Positions 19,518-31,414 are shown, counted from the stretch's first letter. The stretch: 64,000 bases of DNA from Symsagittifera roscoffensis (GCF_963678635.1 NC_087071.1:14226226-14290225); one strand, 5' to 3'. Numbers and translations: made by a program. Notes: generated by a model from the sequence alone, not told the origin.

Positions 19518-22500
19518 ATGTTCAAATGCAATTTTTGTCCACTGAAACATGCAAATAAGAGCAATAGAAGTCGTCATGAGCGTGACAAACATTTTGTTGA
19601 AAAAGGACTTATTGTTTATCGATGCAATGAGTGTTCGTTCACGGCTCAAATGCTTTCAAATTTACAAAAACATATTCTTCACACTCATGGTCAACTTGGA
19701 GGTGTTTGTGATTATTGTCATTTGGGATTTCATTCGCCCAAAAACTTATCAGCTCATTTACTAGCAACCCGTGGTCTTCCTGTTATGAGAGCTGCCTCTG
19801 CTGATTTAGCCACTACAAGTGCCACTGCTAATGCTGCTCTCGGTGATGTGCATGCTGTCGATGAAGACGAAATCAACGGAACTAATCTTCAAAAAAGTGA
19901 GTCTGCTTTTTTCGGTGTTCTTGAAACGTATGTGATCGGCGGAAATCAACCCATGGATGGAAATCAGCCGATTGACCTTTTGCAGCTTATGCAAGAGAAA
20001 AAAAGATTGAAATTCAAAGTCTCATAATCGATCGAGTTGCAGAAGGACCTAGAAAAGTTCAGTTCAGCGCTAATTTAGGTTTGGTAAAACCTAAAGTAAT
20101 AAATGATTCTAGTAAAACTGAGCACGACGAGCGGATTGACATTTATGCAAACTCTGATATGAAACCTGTGATGAGCTTAGGATTAGAAGATGATGAGTTT
20201 TTTGAAATGGTCGAAAAAATGCAAGCAGTTTTGGAGACTTTTGCATCTTATGAAAGCGGTTGGGTTTTGCAACACGTAATTCAAGTTTTTGTTAAACTTG
20301 CAAAGTTTTCACCAATCCTTGGGTCATCTTATATTGACTTGCCTTTTCGAATTCGAATGTCCCAGAATTTGATAAACATTAGAAATCACGAAGATAATAA
20401 TTGCTTCGAACTTTGCTTTACCGCTGCTTATAGTCTGAAGCATGGTGTTGACCTACTTCTAACTGATCAACAAAAAGCGAACCCAGCAGCTGCGCGGATA
20501 CAACCTGATACATACACTGCTGAAAGTGCACACAAAGCCCAAGGTAATTTTGATTCACCCATGCGTTTCGCTTCAATTGGAAAATTTGAACAACTTAACG
20601 ACGTGCGGGTAAATGTGTTCCAGTAGCACAAGGGAGATTTGTTGCCTATGTATATATCAAAACGACCCAACCAAAATAACAGCACCCAAACTGAAATATT
20701 TGACATGGACCTGCTTCTCTTGTATGAGCCTGCAAAGCATCACTATGTACTTATAATCGATTTGTTAAAGTTCATCTGCGAAATCAAAGGGTGTAAGTAT
20801 CACCCAATTGCACGTTTATGTAGAAACTGCTTTCACATTAGTTGGAGTGATGAAACTCACGAGCGACACATCCAGTGTTGTAAGGATCATGAACCTGCTC
20901 TAGTAGTCATGCCTTCAGCAGAAAAAGGTTACCAACAGATACGAGTTCAAAAACCTCCAGGCCTTGTGGTTTGTACCACTTGTGATTTATTTTGATTTTG
21001 AATCATTTCTGAAACCTGTAGTTTCTTGTCCTGATAATCCATCGCGATCATCTACCCGAGTTGTACAAAAACATGAAGCTTGTGGGTATTCATTGGCTGT
21101 AATTGAACACGGAAATTCACAGCCCTACTTCTTTGACTATGACAGCTCTGATCAATGCATGATAAAGTTTCTCAATCAGTTGCATCAATTAGCGAGAGAG
21201 ATATATGATCAAAAGCGACGGTTTCCTCAATTTCTAGAAAGCCAAGAATCGTTGAACAAAGAAAACACATCAACATTGGATTTGCTGTATACATTTTACC
21301 AACGAGCACGAAAAATGTCTTGACCATTGCCATTTTTCTGGAAAATTTTTGGGATGGGCACATGAAAAATGCAACCTCGCAAGACGAACTGTAAATTTCA
21401 CCCCAGTCATTGGACATAACATCCAGAACTATGACCTTCACCACATTTGTCTCGCATTGCATGAATGCGAGCCAACAAGTACAATGAGTGTTATACCTAG
21501 CACCGACGAAAAATATATATCGTTAAGCATTGGAGTCCTAATTAAAACTATAAAAAGGAAAAACGGATCTGAGCAAAAAGTTTTTGAATACCTCAGATTT
21601 ATTGACTCATGCAAGTTTTTGAATTCTTCCCTGCAAAAATTGGTTGATAATCTACCAGCGGAAAAAATGTCAATTTTGAACAAGTATTTTGCAAACGAGA
21701 CGGAGGAGCAACCGTGTCTGATACGACAAAAAGGTTTCTACCCTTATTCGTACATGACCAAAAGAGAAAAATTTGCAGAAAAAGAATTGCCTCCTTTGCA
21801 AAATTGGTCCGATGTTTTGAATGGAGGAAAAGTTGCAGTTTCACAAGGGGATCTGGAACATGCAAGGAAAGTTTTTAGAGTGTTCAAATGTCAAAACTTG
21901 GAAGATTATCACAACTTGTATCTCAAGTGTGATACACTCCTTCTTGCTTGCGTCTTTGAGAAATTTGGACAAATTAGTCACCAAACTTATGGTCTGGACT
22001 GCGCGCATCATTTTAGTGCTTCAAACTTAACTGGAGACGCCTTCAAACGTATCTGCAAAGACTCGAATGTTCAGCTTTTATCAGACCGCAGGCATCTCGA
22101 AATGGTCGAGAATATGATGCGAGGTGGTACTGCATTCGTGTTCCATAGTCGCTTTTTCAAAGCCAACAACAAAAAATGCCCCGACTTCAACCCAGATCAA
22201 CCTAGCACCTACGGGTTTATGATCGATGCAAATAACCTCTATGGCGGCGTCATGCAAACGGAGAAATTACCGGTGCGTAACTTTGAGTTAATAGAGCATA
22301 TAGAAGACGAGGTGATTGTGAACCAAATCCTCGACATGACTGAAGACTCTTTGATTTGATTTATATTGGAAGTTGATCTCGAGTACCCAGCAGAACTGCA
22401 TGAGGATCATCAAGATTACCCTTTAGCTCCTACTAAAGAAAGTGTACCCCAGGATTGGTTGAGTCCCTACCAAACAAATTTACTCGAGCAGATGAAAAAT

Positions 22501-24476
22501 CAAGACATTGCAAGACGTTCAATTGGAAAGACCAAAAAGTTACTGCAGACGCTGCATGACAAGTCAAACTATACAATTCATTACAAATTATTGCAATTGT
22601 TTGTTAGGTTGGGACTTAAAGTTAAAAAAGTGCACCGTGTGCTGAAGTTTGAACAAGAAGCATGGTTAGAACCATACATCACATTGAACACGACTAAACG
22701 ACAACAAGCTAGAAATAAATTCGAGGAGGATTTGTACAAACTACTGAACAATTGTGCTTATGGGAAAACATGCGAGTCGAAGCGCAAACGGATACTTGTT
22801 CGAATAGTTAGAGATTATCATGCCGCTTTGCGAGAAATTAGTGCATTCGAATTTAAATCCTACAAAATTTTTGGAGGAAAATCCAACAAAAATTCACTTC
22901 GAAAACAGAGAAAATTCACTTCGAATCCAACAAAAATCTATTGGGATGTCCCAACAATTGTGGGAGCTAGTGTTCTTGAGTTAGCAAAGTTTCACATGTA
23001 TAAACTTCATTACGATATAATGAAACCAAATTTTGAATGTCAACTACTGTATTCTGATACAGACAGTCTCCTGTACCAAGTCAAAAGTGAAGATTTATAC
23101 CGAGAAATTTCCGAAAAAAGGAATATTTTGAATGAACTTGACTTGTCAAATTACCCGAAGAATCACCCTCTCTACGACCCGAAAAACAAAATGGTTGTTT
23201 TAAAATTCAAGGATGAGTTTCTAGGAGACATTATAACCGAGTTTATATCCCTCAAACCCAAGCTTTATTCCATTTTGTCGAGAGGTAATTAATTTCTATT
23301 TTTCTTATTTGTGAGCACGAATTTCAAAAAATTTCGATTTTTTTTGTGATTTTTTTTTCGGAAGGCAATTTTTATTTGTGGGCGAAAAAATGTAATTTTA
23401 TCAAAAAAAAAGAAGAAATTTGGAAAAAACTTTTTAGGCGAAAAAGTATAATTTTTTTTGAATTTTTTTTGTGGGCGGTTTTTTTTTGTGGGCGAATTTT
23501 TTTTTTTTTTGGAAAAAAAAATTTTTTTTTCGAAAAAAAAATATCGGGCGAAAAAGTGTTTTTTGGTTTTGAAAAAAAATTGGAAAAATCTTTTTAGGCG
23601 AAAAAAAATAATTTTTTTGAAAATTTTTGGTTTTTTTTTGTGGGCGATTTTTTTTTTTGTGGGCGAAAATTTTTTTGAAAAAAAAATATTTTTTTGTCGG
23701 CAAAAAATTTTTTTTTAAATTTTTTTGTCGGGGATTTTTTTGTGTTGGTCGATTGTTGTTTTTTTTTAATGATGACTAATTTTTAAGGTCACACCTTGCC
23801 TTCATAGTTTTTTTTTGTTGCACCTGGCCTTCAAGTTAACATGATGTAGCTCTTAAAAAAACATCGCATTTGGTTTTTTTACCACCACACATTAGTGATC
23901 ATCAAAAAATTGATTAGTAATCACATAAATAAATTTTTAGACTGCAGAAAATTATCGGCGAAAGATGTATCCAAAGCTGCTCAGAAGATGTTGAGTCATC
24001 AGCGATATCGAGACACCTTGACCTCTGGCTCGTTATTCAAAACTGAAAACAGTCGAATCGCATCCGATTCACACAATCTGCAAACAGTGACTTCGACGAA
24101 AACATCGTTATCAGCTTTTGATGACAAACGCTACATCCTCGATGATAGTCAGCAGACTCTTCCCTACGTTCACAAAAACATCGTGGGTCAAACTGTGATT
24201 GGCATTGATGATAGTGATGACAACACAGCCGCTGTTAATTCTGACCCAACTGACAATGACGATTTGAAAAAATGGATGCCATTTTTTGAAGATCGTCAAC
24301 AGCCAGTGTCGTGGGATTGTGACGATTTCCTAGATGGGGTGTCTGAAGAATTCGCTAACACTCAAAACGTTGATTGGGACCATCCGGATTTTGATGATGA
24401 ATACTCTGAGGATAGTTTTGCTGTTGAGAACACAACCACATCGCTCGCTTCGACAACTGATGGACCAGGTCAATAG
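19518..24476 (+). pseudogene. Polinton protein-primed family B DNA polymerase, one intron, multiply broken
   Basis: Replicative polymerase of the element. From the ATG at 19,518: three C2H2-like fingers (CNFCPLKHANKSNRSRHERDKH type, first about 85 residues), another Cys/His cluster (ARLCRNCFHISW), exonuclease motif I (YFDFES, near 20,990), a Cys/His finger near 21,270-21,375, exo II (GHNIQNYD), exo III (YHNLYLKCD), polymerase motif A (DANNLYG, near 22,225), motif B (NNCAYGKTCES), motif C (YSDTDS, near 23,055) and the family end DDKRYILDD. Breaks: frameshift at an A7 run (19,998-20,004), TAG at 20,624-20,626, frameshift near 20,955-20,985, frameshift near 21,255-21,275, TGA at 22,357-22,359. 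A GT-AG intron (23,285-23,940) splits the C-terminus in phase. Confidence 0.95.
23285..23940 (+). other. Spliceosomal-type intron in the polymerase gene, poly-T/poly-A rich
   Basis: 656 bp. The exon ends agag before gtaatt, and the next exon begins after tttttag with actgcag. Joining at these sites keeps the polymerase frame (phase 1) and links LKPKLYSIL to the conserved C-terminal block (VSKAAQKMLSHQRY). The interior is an extreme degenerate repeat of long T and A runs with gtgggcga words. The duplicated copy keeps both sites (27,469-28,081, 613 bp). Confidence 0.85.
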
Positions 24477-24672
24477 CAGTTGGCAAACTCCAGACCCCGG
24501 TCTGATTCGGGCAGCAGAAACCAACGGCAGTGATATTGATAGCGGGGATATCGCGGATCTGGAGGCCAATACTTCCGATGAGGACGAGTCGTTATTCTTC
24601 AACGATTCGTTTTTCGATTATGAAGCAGTTGAAGTAGAAGAACCACGGTCAAAAAATCGACGAATAGATTAA
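24477..24672 (+). other. Acidic open extension after the polymerase stop
   Basis: The polymerase frame ends with an acidic tail (DDFLDGVSEEF, then DFDDEYSEDSF) and a TAG at 24,474. Another frame, open to 24,672, carries on with similar acidic composition (NGSDIDSGDIADLEANTSDE, then FFDYEAVEVEE). The gene may once have continued through here, the frames being joined before a shift near 24,430-24,480. The duplicate has the same arrangement. Confidence 0.45.
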
Positions 24673-24708
24673 AACACAAAAAAACACCACATTAATATTT
24701 GTCTAGTA

Positions 24709-24714
24709 AATAAA
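24709..24714 (+). promoter_or_regulatory. Poly(A) signal AATAAA
   Basis: aataaa 37 bp after the last acidic frame ends, between the polymerase gene and the right TIR. It is a plausible 3' end signal for the polymerase transcript, and is repeated in the duplicate near 28,850. Confidence 0.5.
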
Positions 24715-25012
24715 ATTCAGTTATTTAATATGAGAATTGTCTGTACATAAAATTTGACCTACCGCTATTCCGTGTTTAGTGAGTATTTAAGTGCGAGATT
24801 TTGTTCAGCTTTGGAACTCAATTAATCTGGGATATAAACAATTTCATTTAAGCGATAGTGTCTTTAGCATACTTTTGTATGTATTTGTATGTAATTTGAG
24901 TTTGAATCAAAGTTTTAAGAAGAATTGAGCAAACAGTCTATAGCGCAGTTAAACACTCCAGCTGGTTTCAGAACGAAGATTTGGCAAATCCTTTCCCGCA
25001 CCAAACATGTAA

Positions 25013-25222
25013 CCACAACGTTCAATGGGAATACTCAATAATATACCGAAGTTTCAATTGAGGACTATTAGGTATAAAATTATACATGGTGACAATTAGG
25101 ATTATTGCATGGTGAACATTGCTGATCATTTAATACATGGTGACCATTATGATTTATACCTAATGGTCATCCATGTATGACAACCCCCCCCCCCGATCCT
25201 AACGCACTATATGCATACTACT
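25013..25222 (-). repeat. Polinton right terminal inverted repeat
   Basis: Inverted match to 6,539-6,802, ending gcatactact just before the TSD. Contains a long C-run (25,184-25,194). Shorter than the left arm by one internal unit. Confidence 0.93.
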
Positions 25223-25228
25223 ACCGTT
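25223..25228. other. Target-site duplication, right (accgtt)
   Basis: Exact copy of 6,533-6,538. The duplicated segment also has accgtt after its TIR copy (29,362-29,367). Confidence 0.92.
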
Positions 25229-26946
25229 CAAAAACCGCTCATTGTGAAGCAAGATTTTGAGCGTAATTGTCTAAAAAAACCGCTCAAACCGCTCAAATCT
25301 TGCTTCAAATTAGGTGAAAAACCTGACTCGGGTTCTTAATTGCGCCTTCTAAGCAACACGCTTGCAAGTCGCTAAACTCCTGTTTTTATGTACTTTCTAT
25401 GTTATAAATAGGGGCTTCCTATTGTGCGAAAATTTTCTTTGCAAACAAGAACTCAATAATTATCAATTCGATGCAATTAAGCGATTTAAATCAGTTAGTT
25501 TTTGGCCAATGACTGAATATTTGTCCTTAAAAACCTTGACCGGATGAGCATTTTTGTGCATTCGGACTTCCTATTATTAGAAGTTTCTCGAGTTGAATAC
25601 TGTTCTAGTCTAATTGCTTATAAATTGTTTGCCTCTGGCGTGGTTCCAGTTCATTAAAATATTATTGGGACCGGAAAATCTAATTAACACGCCCATGCAA
25701 AGTTTGCAATTGACTAATTTGCTTTTTTTCAGTTTACTCAAATTGCAATTTTGAGAACGTGCACTTCGTCGAATATTCAATAGGATGAAAACGAAAATTT
25801 CTATAGTTTTACGAATCAAATCAGTGCGATGATTTTTTAAAAGCTAACTTTTGTCTAAAAAGACTCTTAATTCGAGCAACTTTCTCAAGCTACTAGGCAA
25901 ACATGTTCATTGCTAGGGCCCCAATTGTTAAAACTTATTACGTCATCACATTTTTTCGACCATTGAAAATTGGGGAAAACTTTCTATTCGTTTGTTTTGT
26001 CTTTTCTTCTCTTTAATTTCCAAGCAAACTTAAGCTCCACAAATTTTCATCGGAATGGGTCGAGCGAAATATCAAAATGATGGCTTTCAGTCGGGACTCG
26101 AACGGCATTTCAAAAATTCAAAAAGTTGTACCGCTGTCAGGAGAAACTGGTTTAAAATTTTAGTTCAAAAGAATAAAACGGACAAGTAACAATCGTTTTC
26201 TGAAATAGTTTCTGAAAACTTTTACGCTATGATAAGTTGATGATACAAAAAACAAAATAATTAAATTTGGAAATTTTCGTTAAGGTTTTCATTAAATTTT
26301 TGAAGACAGAAGTTGTCGATTATGCCTAATCAATCGACTAACTTTCTGGGCAATTGAATAGTTGTCTACGAAACCGCGCGTTAACCCGACACTAATTCAA
26401 AAAACAATAAGCAAACTGAAATTTGGATGACAGTAATAAAGTCAAGGAAACAGAAAAAAACTGACTTATTCTTAGAAAACTCAAGTTTCAAATTATGAAG
26501 AAAACAACAAATGTCCTTAAAGCAGTAAACTTAAAATTCATTTTTGAAACTTAAAGTCGAGCACGCTTTTCATGACTTTCAAACTTTGCTCTCCGATCGA
26601 TAGAGGAGTTTGCTTACCTTTCAACAAGAGAAATGAACCGAATTTAAAAAGAAATCAGACAAACATCAAACCACCAAAAATCAAAACTGAGTACTTGAAA
26701 AACACTAGGAGAATCGAAATTATACATTTTTGGCACTTAGTATTCAAAACAGCAGTTTATAAAAATTTGAGACAGTTTGATCGTTTTGCGTTTAACTCGA
26801 CTTGATTTGGTCACACTTTACTTCAACTTCATTCCATGTTTTTTGCAAATTAATATCTGAAAAAAGTTCAGAAATTGAGTTATCTGAAACCTTCATTCTC
26901 AAGTTTGTTCTCGTTAAAACAAAATTCGTGCCAGAGCCCTATGTAA
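25229..26946. other. Right flank: gagcggttt repeat remainder, then AT-rich repeat DNA
   Basis: 25,229-25,330 continues the aaccgctcaaa/aatcttgc words cut by the insertion. Beyond that no gene is seen. 26,565-26,720 contains a dispersed repeat (gatagaggagtttgcttacc type) also found near 62,300 and 44,190. Confidence 0.55.
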
Positions 26947-26950
26947 ATTG

Positions 26951-28617
26951 TGAACAGTTGTGCTTATGGCAAAACATGCGAGTCGAAGCGCAAACGGATG
27001 CTTGTTCGAATAGTTAGAGATTATCATGCCGCTTTGCGAGAAATTAGTGCATTCGATACGAAAAATCCAACAAAAATTCACTTCGAAAACAGAGAAAATT
27101 CACTTCGAATCCAACAAAAATCTATTGGGATGTCCCAACAATTGTGGGAGCTAGTGTTCTTGAGTTAGCAAAGTTTCACATGTATAAATTTCATTACGAT
27201 ATAATGAAACCAAATTTTGAATGTCAACTACTGTATTCTGATACAGACAGTCTCCTGTACCAAGTCAAAAGTGAAGATTTATACCGAGAAATTTCCGAAA
27301 AAAGGAGTATTTTGAATGAACTTGACTTGTCAAATTACCCGAAGAATCACCCTCTCTACGACCCGAAAAACAAAATGGTTGTTTTAAAATTCAAGGATGA
27401 GTTTCCAGGAGACATTATAACCGAGTTTATATCCCTCAAACCCAAGCTTTATTCCATTTTGTCCAGAGGTAATTAATTTCTATTTGCCTTATTTGTGAGC
27501 ACGAATTTCAAAAAATTTTGATTTTTTTTGTGATTTTTTTTTCGGAAGGCAATTTTTATTTGTGGGCGAAAAATTGTAATTTCATCAAAAAAAAAGAAAA
27601 AATTTGGAAAAACTTTTTATGCGAAAAAGTATAATTTTTTTTTGAATTTTTTTTTGTGGGCGGTTTTTTTTGTGGCCGAATTTTTTTTTTTTTTGGAAAA
27701 AAAAATTTTTTTTTCGAAAAAAAATATCGGGCGAAAATGTGTTTTTTGTTTTGAAAAAAAATTGGAAAAAACTTTTTAGGCGAAAAAAAATAATTGTGGG
27801 CGAAAATTTTTTTGAAAAAAATATTTTTTTGTCGGCAAAAAATTCTTTTTTTTAAAATTTTTTTGTCGGGGATTTTTTTTTTTGTGTTGGTCGATTGTTG
27901 TTTTTTTTAATGATGACTAATTTTAACGGTCACACCTTGCCTTCATGTATTTTTTTTTGTTGCACCTGGCCCTCAAGTTAACATGATGTAGCTCTTAAAA
28001 AAATATCGCATTTGATTTTTTTACCACCACACATTAGTGATCATCAAAAAATTGATTAGAATCACATAAATAAATTTTTAGACTGCAGAAAATTATCGGC
28101 GAAAGATGTATCCAAAGCTGCTCAGAAGATGTTGAGTCATCAGCGATATCGAGACACCTTGACCTCTGGCTCGATATTCAAAACTGAAAACAGTCGAATC
28201 GCCTCCGAGTCACACAATCTGCAAACAGTGACTTCGACGAAAACATCGTTATCAGCTTTTGATGACAAACGCTACATCCTCGATGATAGTCAGCAGACTC
28301 TTCCCTACGTTCACAAAAACATCGTGGGTCAAACTGTGATTGGCATTGATGATAGTGATGACAACACAGCCGCTGTTAATTCTGACCCAACTGACAATGA
28401 CGATTTGGAAAAATGGATGCCATTTTTTGAAGATCGTCAACAGCCAGTGTCGTGGGATTGTGACGATTTCCTAGATGGGGTGTCTGAAGAATTCGCTAAC
28501 ACTCAAAACGTTGATTGGGACCATCCGGATATTGATGATGAATACTCTGAGGATAGTCTTGCTGTTGAGAACACAACCACATCGCTCGCTTCGACAACTG
28601 ATGGACCAGGTCAATAG
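26951..28617 (+). pseudogene. Duplicated 3' fragment of the Polinton polymerase gene
   Basis: Starts inside polymerase motif B (NSCAYGKTCES), keeps motif C (YSDTDS), the intron (27,469-28,081) and the final exon (28,082-28,617) ending with the same acidic tail. A 22-bp deletion near 27,055 shifts the frame between motifs B and C. It lacks the exonuclease domain, motif A and any promoter, so it cannot make a polymerase. Confidence 0.93.
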
Positions 28618-29153
28618 CAGTTGGCAAACTCCAGACCCCGGTCTGATTCGGGCAGCAGAAACCAACGGCAGTGATATTGATAGCGGGGATATCGCGGATC
28701 TGGAGGCCAATACTTCCGATGAGGACGAGTCGTTATTCTTCAACGATTCGTTTTTCGATTATGAAGCAGTTGAAGTAGAAGAACCACGGTCAAAAAATCG
28801 ACGAATAGATTAAAACACAAAAAAACACCACATTAATATTTGTATAGTAAATAAAATTCAGTTATTTAATATGAGAATTGTCTGTACATAAAATTTGACC
28901 TACCGCTATTCCGTGTTTAGTGAGTATTTAAGTGCGAGATTTTGTTCAGCTTTGGAACTCAATTAATCTGGGATATAAACAATTTCATTTAAGCGATAGT
29001 GTCTTTAGCATACTTTTGTATGTGTTTGTATGTAATTTGAGTTTGAATCAAAGTTTTAAGAAGAATTGAGCAAACAGTCTATAGCGCAGTTAAACACTCC
29101 AGCTGGTTTCAGAACGAAGATTTGGCAAATCCTTTCCCGCACCAAACATGTAA

Positions 29154-29361
29154 CCACAACGTTCAGTGGGAATACTCAATAAAATACCGAAGTTTTCCAT
29201 GAGGACTATTAGGTATAAAATTATACATGGTGACAATTAGGATTATTACATGGTGACCATTGCTGATCATTTAATACATGGTGACCATTATGATTTATAC
29301 CTAATGGTCATCCATGTATGACAACCCCCCCCCCATCCTAACGCACTATATGCATACTACT
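29154..29361 (-). repeat. Duplicated copy of the Polinton right TIR
   Basis: Nearly the same as 25,013-25,222, followed by accgtt. It lacks its own element and is part of the segmental duplication. Confidence 0.9.
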
Positions 29362-29367
29362 ACCGTT

Positions 29368-31085
29368 GAAAACCCGCTCATTGTGAAGCAAGATTTTGAG
29401 CGTAATTGTCTAAAAAAACCGCTCAAACCGCTCAAATCTTGCTTCAAATTAGGTGAAAAATCTCGAATCGGGTTCTTAATTGCGCCTGCTAAGCAACACG
29501 CTTGCAAGTCGCTAAACTCCTGTTTTTATGTTCTTTCTGTTATAAATAGGGGCTTCCTATTGTGCGAAAATTTTCTTTGCAAACAAGAACTCAATATTTA
29601 TCAATTCGATGCAATTAAGCGATAAAATCAGTTAGTTTTTGGCCAATGACTGAATATTTGGCCTTAAAAACCTTGACCGGATGAGAATTTTTGTGCATTC
29701 GGACTTTCTAGTATTAGAAGTTTCTCGAGTTGAATACTGTTCTAGTCTAATTGCTTATAAATTGTTTGCCTCTGGCGTGGTTCCAGTTCATTAAAATATT
29801 ATTGGAACCGGAAAATCTAATTAACACGCCCATGCAAAGTTTGCAATTGACTAACTTGCTTTTTTTCAGTTCACTCAAATTGCAATTTTGAGTAGCGTGC
29901 ACTTCGTCGAATATTCAATAGGATGAAAACGAAAATCTCTATAGTTTTACGAATCAAATCAGTGCGATACTTTTTTAAAAGCTAACTTTTGTCTAAAAAG
30001 ACTCTTAATTCGAGCAACTTTCTCAAGCTACTAGGCAAACATGTTCATTGCTAGGGCCCCAATTGTTAAAACTTATTACGTCATCACATTTTTTCGACCA
30101 TTGAAAATTGGGGAAAACTTTCTATTCGTTTGTTTTGTCTTTTCTTCTCTTTAATTTCCAAGCAAAATTAAGCTCCACAAATTTTCATCGGAATGGGTCG
30201 AGCGAAATATCAAAATGATGGCTTTCAGTCGGGACTCGAACGGCATTTCAAAAATTCAAAAAGTTGTCCCGCTGTCAGGAGAAACTGGTTTAAAATTTTA
30301 GTTCAAAAGAATAAAACGGACAAGTAACAATCGTTTTCTGAAATAGTTTCTGAAAACTTTTACGCTATGATAAGTTGATGATACAAAAAACAAAATAATA
30401 AATTTAGAAATTTTCGTTAAGGTTTTCATTAAATTTTTGAAGACAGAAGTTGTCGATTATGCCTAATCAATCGACTAACTTTCTGGGCAATTGAATAGTT
30501 GTCTACGAAACCGCGCGTTAACCCGACACTAATTCAAAAAACAATAAGCAAACTGAAATTTGGATGACAGTAATAAAGTCAAGGAAACAGAAAAAACTGA
30601 CTTATTCTTAGAAAACTCAAGTTTCAAATTTTGAAGAAAACAACAAATGTCCTTAAAGCAGTGAAACTTAAAATTCATTTTTGAAACTAAAAGTCGAGCA
30701 CGCTTTTCATGACTTTCAAACTTTGCTCTCCGATCGATAGAGGAGTTTGCTTACCTTTTAACAAGAGAAATGAACCGAATTTAAAACGAAATCAGACAAA
30801 CATCAAACCACCAAAAATCAAAACTGAGCACTTGAAAAACACTAGGAGAATCGAAATTATACATTTTTAGCACTTAGTATTCAAAACAGCAGTTTATAAA
30901 AAATTGAGACAGTTTGATCGTTTTGCGTTTAACTCGACTTGATTTGGTCACACTTTACTTCAACTTCATTCCATGTTTTTTGCAAATTAATATCTGAAAA
31001 AAGTTCAGAAATTGAGTTATCTGAAACCTTCATTCTCAAGTTTGTTCTCGTTAAAACAAAATTCGTGCCAGAGCCCTATGTAAAT
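29368..31085. other. Duplicate of the right flank, no gene
   Basis: Copy of 25,229-26,946 with few differences. No coding sequence recognised. Confidence 0.7.
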
Positions 31086-31414
31086 ACAATCGATATCATT
31101 GCACTTAAAAAAACACGAAATCAAAATTATAAGAACTGGGCAAACTTGGTGGAATTGATTAAATATAAATCTTATTAATCATTTCAAGACAGACTAATCA
31201 TTTCAAGACCGACTAATCAATTAAAGACAAAATACGTTCATATTCTTTAAATAAATTTAAAAAGTTCAGTGATTTACTATCAATGTCGGAACATTCTGTG
31301 CTTCTTGCACAGATATCGGCTTTCCTTGTTGAACTTATGCAGTTAGTTATGATTGGTTGCCTTTAATCTTGAGGCAAAACCGGGATTAGGTTTCTGCTGG
31401 TAAATCAGGGCAGT

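Larger units (their letters stand above)
6539..25222. mobile_element. Polinton/Maverick element, 18.7 kb, with TIRs and 6-bp TSD
   Basis: The element starts agtagtatgcatatag and ends with its near-complement. It carries 264/210-bp TIRs and is flanked by accgtt on both sides. It encodes the diagnostic Polinton set: protease, major and minor capsid proteins, retrovirus-type integrase, packaging ATPase, and family B polymerase on the opposite strand beside the other TIR. Size, gene order, AG/CT ends and TSD length all fit the family. Several genes are frameshifted or carry in-frame stops, so as assembled the copy is defective. Virion formation by such elements is predicted from their capsid genes; nothing here shows it directly. 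Confidence 0.97.
22745..31085 (+). repeat. Tandem segmental duplication, unit about 4.2 kb
   Basis: Unit 1 is 22,745-26,946; unit 2 is 26,951-31,085. The junction is visible where gagccctatgtaaat runs directly into tgaacagttgtgcttatgg from the middle of the polymerase gene. Offsets between copies stay near 4,137-4,141 bp over most of the length (4,206 at the start, because unit 2 lacks 22 bp in the exon and about 43 bp in the intron). The copies are almost identical, so the event is recent or an assembly artefact. Confidence 0.93.

Noticed and set aside
9434-20004. Programmed frameshifting at AAAAAC
   Set aside because: The shifts go in both directions, occur in unrelated genes, and lack a slippery heptamer with downstream structure. 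Run-length error or decay is simpler.
11555-22359. Reassigned stop codon or variant genetic code
   Set aside because: TAA, TAG and TGA all interrupt conserved sequence, and the host genes end at ordinary stops.
23346-23718. Phe/Lys-rich ORFs between polymerase segments
   Set aside because: Produced by poly-T and poly-A runs inside the intron, on both strands.
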